Under the pieces are notes generated by a model. That model was not told the DNA's origin, did not search any database, and saw only the letters and a program-made list of their open reading frames with translations. Source: an uncultured Alphaproteobacteria bacterium (GTDB lineage Bacteria > Pseudomonadota > Alphaproteobacteria > Rhodobacterales > Rhodobacteraceae). Taken from it: a DNA stretch of 64,000 bases. Positions 59,392-64,000 of this stretch are shown here, one piece after another (position 1 is the first letter of the stretch; the number at the start of each line of letters is the position of its first letter). Position numbers and translations under genes: made by a program. Location: contig CACAMI010000007.1 in assembly GCA_902533625.1 (NCBI GenBank), forward strand, positions 1-64,000. Reading direction: 5' to 3'.

Positions 59392-59453
59392 CTTTTTTTA
59401 TTATTAAAGTAGTTGTTGAACAACTTTAAAAAGAAGTTTAATAGATATGGTAA

Positions 59454-59529
<76 letters not shown>

Positions 59530-59538
59530 GAATTGCAA

Positions 59539-59693
59539 TTTTGTTGACCGCCCGACAAACACTTCTCAATACTTATTTTACTGCGTTTAAAGGATCAGCT
59601 TAATTTTGTTGATTTTGTTGAGGGTATCAGTGGCCTACAACCTATCCCGCAAAATGCGGTGTTCTATACCGAAAAAATATTTGTTGATTTTGT
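59539..59693 (+). repeat. Cluster of TTTTGTTGA repeats and a short inverted repeat beside tRNA-Val
   Basis: TTTTGTTGA occurs at 59539-59547, 59604-59612 and 59613-59621, with ATTTGTTGA at 59679-59687. A 14-base unit TTTGTTGATTTTGT is exact at 59605-59618 and 59680-59693. Between them lies a perfect hairpin CCGCA-AAA-TGCGG (59647-59659), whose right part CGCAAAATGCGGT recurs at 60508-60520. Such short direct repeats beside a tRNA 3' end resemble arm-type recombinase sites or iterons. No gene is visible from 59530 to about 59725. Confidence 0.55.
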
Positions 59694-59724
59694 GTCGATT
59701 TAAGGCTGTTGATTCCCATCAAAC

Positions 59725-61677
59725 TTGCTCAACAGTATCTTAAATATTTTTATTGTATTTTGTAAGTTTTGTCTTAACCTTAACCTCATGTCGTCTAGTA
59801 AAATGCAATTCTATATTTGGCTAAAAAAAATACTAGCTACAGTGGGACTCTTCCTATTTTCGTTTCAAACTGCTGAGGCAGAATTTAGATTTGAGCGTGT
59901 GGAATATAAGATAGGCTATGTTCACAACGAATATACCAATTTGACGGCGACTTTCTATGGAGTAGAGACAGATATTACTTCTTCCCCAAAGCCCATGTTT
60001 ACAATGGGTTTCGATGCAAATATGGACAGAGGCACTTTTCATAGTCTCCGATTTGATGAAAACAGCTTTTCTATACCAGTTAAATTTAGTGATCATAGTC
60101 AACCTGGTAGGTTTTTTGTCTATCCTAAAACTGTAGCGGATCATTCCTTTAGACGGCTTTATAATTTTCTCGACGATGAGACGCAGTCATTAATTGAAGG
60201 CAGTTGTAGTCATTTCTTAAATGAAAAAGTGATAGAAAATCTGGTTTCCATAGGAACGTCTAACGACGATGTTAAGAAGTTTTTAGAGAAGCAAGCTCAT
60301 AAGTTTGACATCAAAGTTTTGGCTAAACAATGCCAAATGGTTGCCAAAAGAGTTTATGTTTTAGACCTTCAAAAGCACTTGGAAGTACTAGGCTATAATG
60401 TTGGAAAAATCGATGGTAAATGGGGACCAAAATCTCAAAAAGGATTAGATAAATATTTCAGTGATGTCGGATTGAGTCTGGATACAAAAATTTCAACAGC
60501 TTTATTACGCAAAATGCGGTCAGAGATTTCAGAAAATTTGCCAGAATGGCTTGTGACGGAAAGTAATGTGCAATATTTTAATTATAATGGAGAACGTTTG
60601 TGGTTACTAACCATCAAAGACAAGCTAACTAAGAGGCGATCTATAAATGTATTCAAAGCGTGGAATTCGCCCGGTAGCCGAAGTGCTTCAAACAACGACT
60701 ATGGCTTATATTGGGATATTTTACCAGAAGGTGAGGGATTGGAGCCAAGAGAGGTAATAAAATTGCACTGTATAAATTGGCAATTTAATTACACATATGA
60801 AGTTTATGACGATTATCCCGGTATCAAAACCTTTTTGTTGAATAAAAAATGGTATCATGAGGAGGAATACGGTGACACCATTACAGTAAAATTTTGGGAC
60901 CCTAATTTTCCAAAATTTATATCTGAGTTGGCCGACAAGCATCTGCAAGAAAGAAATGCTGACGGACTTTGCTTAGATTGGTGGAGAGATGAAGGCAATG
61001 TTCTTAAAAGTACGGGTTTAAGGGTAGCAGAGGTAAAAGAGGCAAGGATAAACATTGCAAAAGCTTTTCGGAAAAAGCTCGGTGCAAATGCAATTATTTT
61101 GGGTAACGTCGGGTGGGATCTAAACCCAGTGACAACAAATTACATCAATGGGGTATTTCTAGAATTATACAAAATTCCCGGACAGCAGAAATATACCACA
61201 AACGAAATAATGAAGATGGAAAGTTCACTGCTTTTTTATGATGAAAATTTGCGAGAGCCGCGGCTCATTGCGATGGCTCCATGGAGAGTTTCGATACTTG
61301 GGGATAATAAAAAAATAAATCCTAATTCGAAAGAAAACAGAAAATACGCAAAATTATTTACGGCCATGGCTATGGTAATACCTGATAATGGATATATTTT
61401 GTACTCAGATAATAATTGGGACAGGGTGGATGGGGACTATGGCCATCTTTATTATGAATTTTATTCCTTTGATATTGGAAAGCCTAAATCTGGTTATGTC
61501 AAATTGGGTTGGGGCGTGGGGTATAAGGAACATGAGCGTGGCTTTATAGCTTACAATATTAATGATGGGGTTAAATTAATAAAAAGAGCAAATGGACAGT
61601 CATTTGATATTCCAGGGAAAAGTGGACTATTCTGCAAGGATAAAAATTCTAAAACAGAATGTTTGCCCATTGATTAA
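59725..61677 (+). CDS. Secreted protein with peptidoglycan-binding domain and glycoside-hydrolase-like barrel (GHL15-type)
   Basis: Up to 650 residues from TTG 59725; ATG at 59788 or 59803 may be the real start because each leads directly into a signal peptide ending QTAEAE. About residues 218-250 form a PG_binding_1 domain (LQKHLEVLGYNVGKIDGKWGP). The C-terminal 350 residues look like the putative glycoside hydrolase family 15 (PF14885-like): a barrel strand NADGLCLDWW with an acidic residue, then AIILGNVG and INGVFLELYK. Predicted to act on envelope or capsule polysaccharide. It lies between tRNA-Val with its repeats and a copy of the tRNA 3' end, so it is likely island cargo. Confidence 0.65.
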   Translation: MLNSILNIFIVFCKFCLNLNLMSSSKMQFYIWLKKILATVGLFLFSFQTAEAEFRFERVEYKIGYVHNEYTNLTATFYGVETDITSSPKPMFTMGFDANMDRGTFHSLRFDENSFSIPVKFSDHSQPGRFFVYPKTVADHSFRRLYNFLDDETQSLIEGSCSHFLNEKVIENLVSIGTSNDDVKKFLEKQAHKFDIKVLAKQCQMVAKRVYVLDLQKHLEVLGYNVGKIDGKWGPKSQKGLDKYFSDVGLSLDTKISTALLRKMRSEISENLPEWLVTESNVQYFNYNGERLWLLTIKDKLTKRRSINVFKAWNSPGSRSASNNDYGLYWDILPEGEGLEPREVIKLHCINWQFNYTYEVYDDYPGIKTFLLNKKWYHEEEYGDTITVKFWDPNFPKFISELADKHLQERNADGLCLDWWRDEGNVLKSTGLRVAEVKEARINIAKAFRKKLGANAIILGNVGWDLNPVTTNYINGVFLELYKIPGQQKYTTNEIMKMESSLLFYDENLREPRLIAMAPWRVSILGDNKKINPNSKENRKYAKLFTAMAMVIPDNGYILYSDNNWDRVDGDYGHLYYEFYSFDIGKPKSGYVKLGWGVGYKEHERGFIAYNINDGVKLIKRANGQSFDIPGKSGLFCKDKNSKTECLPID

Positions 61678-61702
61678 TCCGTATTACACTTTGAAAAATT
61701 GT

Positions 61703-61828
61703 ATGAATTTAGATAAAAATATGTCGAAAGCATGGATTGATTTCACCCTACAAAAAAAGAGCTTTAAATCTGAGAAAAAGCCACATACCGCAAGCGATAC
61801 CGAAAAAAATAATGATGTTGAGAGCTAA
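61703..61828 (+). CDS. Possible 41-residue peptide
   Basis: A short ORF from ATG 61703 (MNLDKNMSKAWIDFTLQ) to TAA 61826-61828, very rich in Lys and polar residues. There is no clear ribosome-binding site. It lies 25 bases after the glycoside-hydrolase-like gene. It may be a small cargo gene or chance; I do not recognise it. Confidence 0.25.
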   Translation: MNLDKNMSKAWIDFTLQKKSFKSEKKPHTASDTEKNNDVES

Positions 61829-61868
61829 GTTATTGAAGTTCAAGTAGTTTGATGAGAGCTTAGTAGTC

Positions 61869-61880
61869 CATCGCCCCCCA
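61869..61880 (+). repeat. Imperfect copy of the tRNA-Val 3' end
   Basis: CATCGCCCCCCA matches the tRNA-Val 3' terminus CATCGCCCACCA (59518-59529) at 11 of 12 positions, in the same orientation, 2,351 bases downstream. Such G+C-rich matches are rare in this A+T-rich sequence. It is the expected place for the distal attachment site of an element inserted at the tRNA, but the match is short and not perfect. Confidence 0.45.
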
Positions 61881-61917
61881 AATAACTCCTAGAAATTATT
61901 ATAAAACCCTTATTTTA

Positions 61918-62193
61918 TTGACTATTGTCATACCACACATCATAACATATGCCAATTTGGAAGTATTTTTTCAGCAAAACTTGGAAAATAAATCTGCAGA
62001 GGCAGTAGTGGCAAACGGTTAAATGTTATTTGCAAAAAGTTATACTCCATTATTCGCAGACAATGGCGTTGAAATGACTATTCGCTACGAAAATAAGGTT
62101 TATCAATGCATTGTTTTTAAACAAGTGGAAGAATTAAAGGGTGACTTAAATACTGAGTCCATTTTCCAAGATTATCGGATTGTTGACGACTAA
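61918..62193 (+). pseudogene. Decayed small secreted-protein-like ORF with in-frame stop
   Basis: In one frame, TTG 61918 begins a hydrophobic signal-like stretch (LTIVIPHIITYA) then a polar region ending at TAA 62020-62022. ATG 62023 follows directly in the same frame and runs 56 residues to TAA 62191-62193 (MLFAKSYTPLFADNG to YRIVDD). The two parts look like one small secreted protein split by a stop, with no good start codon left. Alternatively the 56-residue part is a separate peptide. Nothing else is visible between 61829 and 62237. Confidence 0.4.
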
Positions 62194-62237
62194 ATGCAGA
62201 GTGATTCAATTTTATATGATTGATTAACATATAATAA

Positions 62238-63449
62238 TCAGACAGCTAATTTTTTGTCCTCTAATGATAATGAAATCAGCTTATTTGCTTCTTTAGATAT
62301 GTTAAATTTCTTTGCGTTTTCAAGAATTATTTCTGATATCGAAAAATTTGTCTCAGACCCATCTAAAAGACGTTCTAGGATTCTGTAAAGAGTTACATCT
62401 TCATGCAATATATATCCTCCGCTAATACGTTTTATTATCTGCATTATGGCAACATTAATAGACGCAAGACTTTGGTCACTATTTAGAAACCGAGCTTGAT
62501 TACCTACTTTCAATATCTTCTCTGGATCACAAGCATATGATAAAATTGTATTAACGTCCTCATCCCCCCATATTACCAACTTATCTTGCCTAGTCATTGG
62601 AAACTGTGAATTAAAAATCATTCCATAATTTTTCTTGAAAAACTGTTCAGATACACCCACAACATCGTTATCAAAGTAATTGAAATAAATAGCAGGCCTA
62701 GTTGAGTGCATCTTCAATATCGATGGGCCATTATTTTTTGTGAAATTAATTAATGAGCATTCGTACAAAGCTGCCCTGAACGGCAAATGAATTGATGCTT
62801 CATGAACCTCAATTGCTCCTGCAAAAAGTGGCTTTTGATGAAAAGATTTCGTATCTCTTATCACTAAGGTATGTATTTTTTTCTTATTTAGGATGTCTAT
62901 AACCTTTTGCCAAACTTTAATGTTTGTTGACCGTGTACCATTATTGTTATCCCTGTTAACCTCTCTAATTGTCACAGTAATAAAACTGGGATATGTAAGT
63001 TTTTTCTTGATATAACTTTGAACCAAATCTCTTGAATATTTTGGAGATTCAAATAAGACAGGCATTTCACGGCATAATTGTGAGCATACCATCTCCGATC
63101 CACTATATTCTGAAACAGGATTCTTTAGGCTATATGGCCTTGGAAAGATATTTATCGGGTTAACCTGGCTCAAATTTATATCTGATCTGTCAATCCACTC
63201 AAAAGAGCAACAGGATGGCATCAATGAGATGCCAGGAATGATAACATTTTCAAAAAAAATTTTGTTCTGAGAGTAACTACGCAATTTGTCTTCGCGAAAT
63301 TTATTTTTTGGTCCTTGAACAAAAACAATTTTTATTTGGTCAAATCTCCTTCTAACTCTACATAACTCTGCTGATATCAAAAAAGAAAAGAAGTCATAAG
63401 AACAAGGGCTTACGGCCATGTCATAAAAACAAATTAAACTTTTTCTCAT
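62238..63449 (-). CDS. Unknown protein, possibly glycosyltransferase-like
   Basis: A 403-residue protein that I do not recognise with confidence. It has two Rossmann-like halves. The first contains KIVFVQGPKNKFRED. The second starts PSFITVTIREVNRD and continues to NIKVWQKVIDIL and IHTLVIRDTK, a pattern seen in surface-polysaccharide proteins of marine Alphaproteobacteria with a GT-B-like fold. A segment LPFRAALYECS with later NNGPSILKMHS could be a sugar-binding turn. No membrane helix or signal peptide. Next to it lies a 2OG-Fe(II) oxygenase, so a surface-glycan or peptide-modifying locus may begin here. Confidence 0.45.
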   Translation of the reverse strand: MRKSLICFYDMAVSPCSYDFFSFLISAELCRVRRRFDQIKIVFVQGPKNKFREDKLRSYSQNKIFFENVIIPGISLMPSCCSFEWIDRSDINLSQVNPINIFPRPYSLKNPVSEYSGSEMVCSQLCREMPVLFESPKYSRDLVQSYIKKKLTYPSFITVTIREVNRDNNNGTRSTNIKVWQKVIDILNKKKIHTLVIRDTKSFHQKPLFAGAIEVHEASIHLPFRAALYECSLINFTKNNGPSILKMHSTRPAIYFNYFDNDVVGVSEQFFKKNYGMIFNSQFPMTRQDKLVIWGDEDVNTILSYACDPEKILKVGNQARFLNSDQSLASINVAIMQIIKRISGGYILHEDVTLYRILERLLDGSETNFSISEIILENAKKFNISKEANKLISLSLEDKKLAV

Positions 63450-63536
63450 TTGATTTTCCTGGTTTGGTTAGAAATGAGTTATATAAACTGCAGGTTAGAA
63501 AGCAGCTTTCCTTAAAAGAACTCAAAGGGAAAAATT

Positions 63537-64000
63537 TTATGATTTAGTTGGTTGATGTGAAAAACTTGGATCTTCCGGAAATAAAATTTTCGTAACTTCT
63601 CTGTTCTTTGTTGGAACTGTGTAATAGTAGAGATTGATTGACTTTCTCTGTATATGTTTAGGGCATCTTATTTTTTCTGGAAATCCATGAAAACTTTTAT
63701 CTGATGTAGTAAAGATAGCTATACTATTGCCATATGGGAATATAGTTTTCTTTTTATTCAAGTCTTCATCGTACAAATTTAAACCACCACCAAAATTTTC
63801 CTTCCAATTTTCATTAAGATAAATTAAGACATTTACTCTTCTTTCAAGTTTTAGCTTATCATGATGAGAAAAATCTGCGTGAATATCTAGATATCCTCCA
63901 TTAGTAGACATGGTAAAACTACCTTCTGCGAAATATGGATCAGGTATTAAGCCCTCTATTCCAGTAATCTTCTCCAAAAATGTAATAAATAAGCTACTAT
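63537..64000 (-). CDS. 2OG-Fe(II) oxygenase, 5' end beyond the window
   Basis: The frame is open to the right edge, so the N-terminus is missing; the TTG at 63977 is inside the protein (upstream residues read AYLLHFLEKITG). The iron-binding facial triad is visible: H-x-D in DIHADFSHHDK and the distal His in SFHGFPEKI. The 2-oxoglutarate-binding Arg is in QRKSINLYYYT. The GLIPDP and NVLIYLNENW segments are typical of prolyl-4-hydroxylase-like proteins near surface glycan genes. It would hydroxylate an unknown substrate. The gap to the unknown gene downstream is 87 bases. Confidence 0.82.
   Translation of the reverse strand, partial: SSLFITFLEKITGIEGLIPDPYFAEGSFTMSTNGGYLDIHADFSHHDKLKLERRVNVLIYLNENWKENFGGGLNLYDEDLNKKKTIFPYGNSIAIFTTSDKSFHGFPEKIRCPKHIQRKSINLYYYTVPTKNREVTKILFPEDPSFSHQPTKS

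Noticed and set aside
59408-59426. AGTTGTT-G-AACAACT palindrome as the lon terminator
   Set aside because: The stem is very A+T-rich and lacks a following T run; it could be a chance palindrome.
61592-61702. Longer 78-codon version of the peptide at 61703
   Set aside because: It overlaps the end of the glycoside-hydrolase-like gene in another frame and lacks a ribosome-binding site.

Overview
The window looks like a chromosome segment from a small-genome, clearly A+T-rich alphaproteobacterium, most likely marine. The evidence is gene order: TPR protein-bamB-like-der; rpsF-rpsR-rplI-dnaB with radA and cvpA nearby; fabD-fabG-acpP-fabF-mltG; zapA divergent from tkt-gap-pgk, then an ftsB-like gene and pdhA-pdhB-pdhC; a pdhB with its own N-terminal lipoyl domain; grxD-bolA; pyrG-secG; and lon next to tRNA-Val. 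Two MttB-superfamily methyltransferases, tight spacing and frequent TTG starts fit a streamlined marine lineage. I cannot name the genus, and the lineage is inference.

Layout. 1-6.2 kb: LysM protein, Atm1-type ABC exporter, TPR protein, BamB-like lipoprotein, der. 6.2-15 kb: SDR, purF, then a minus-strand block cvpA-radA-mlaF-mlaE-dnaB-rplI-rpsR-rpsF. 15-20.3 kb: fatty-acid genes, mltG, cysE. 20.3-28.8 kb: minus-strand central carbon genes (pdhCBA, ftsB-like, pgk, gap, tkt). 28.9-41.2 kb: zapA, grxD-bolA, purL, TerB-like gene, pyrG, secG, ilvC, FAD hydroxylase, carA, yqeY and a membrane pyrophosphatase. 41.3-46.6 kb: GST, MttB paralog 1, second ABC exporter, EamA transporter. 46.7-50.9 kb: an accessory stretch with small ORFs, a cytochrome b561-like protein, two tandem tiny membrane proteins, a gene with a broken 5' end, and an HNH nuclease bracketed by a duplicated guaA 3' end. 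50.9-59.5 kb: guaA, MttB paralog 2, tpiA, Fe-S assembly genes, tgt, lon, tRNA-Val. 59.5-64 kb: a second accessory stretch with repeats, a predicted glycoside hydrolase, decayed ORFs, an unknown protein and a 2OG-Fe(II) oxygenase cut by the window edge.

Three observations stand out. First, a 16-bp exact direct repeat of the guaA 3' end flanks a 1.4-kb insert that carries only a predicted modification-dependent HNH restriction nuclease and no integrase. Second, the tRNA-Val 3' end has an 11/12 copy 2.35 kb downstream, across a segment with short repeats and a glycoside-hydrolase gene, again without an integrase. The two together suggest small integrase-less islands at classic attachment sites. 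Third, five housekeeping genes (fabF, purL twice, secG, guaA, lon) are each interrupted by one extra base inside an A/T homopolymer of 6-9. All six events have the same sign. This is either a systematic sequence error or tolerated slippage.

Functionally the core supplies nucleotide synthesis (purF, purL, guaA, pyrG, carA), lower glycolysis and pyruvate oxidation, fatty-acid elongation, translation, envelope upkeep and Fe-S assembly. The accessory parts carry likely defence and surface functions.
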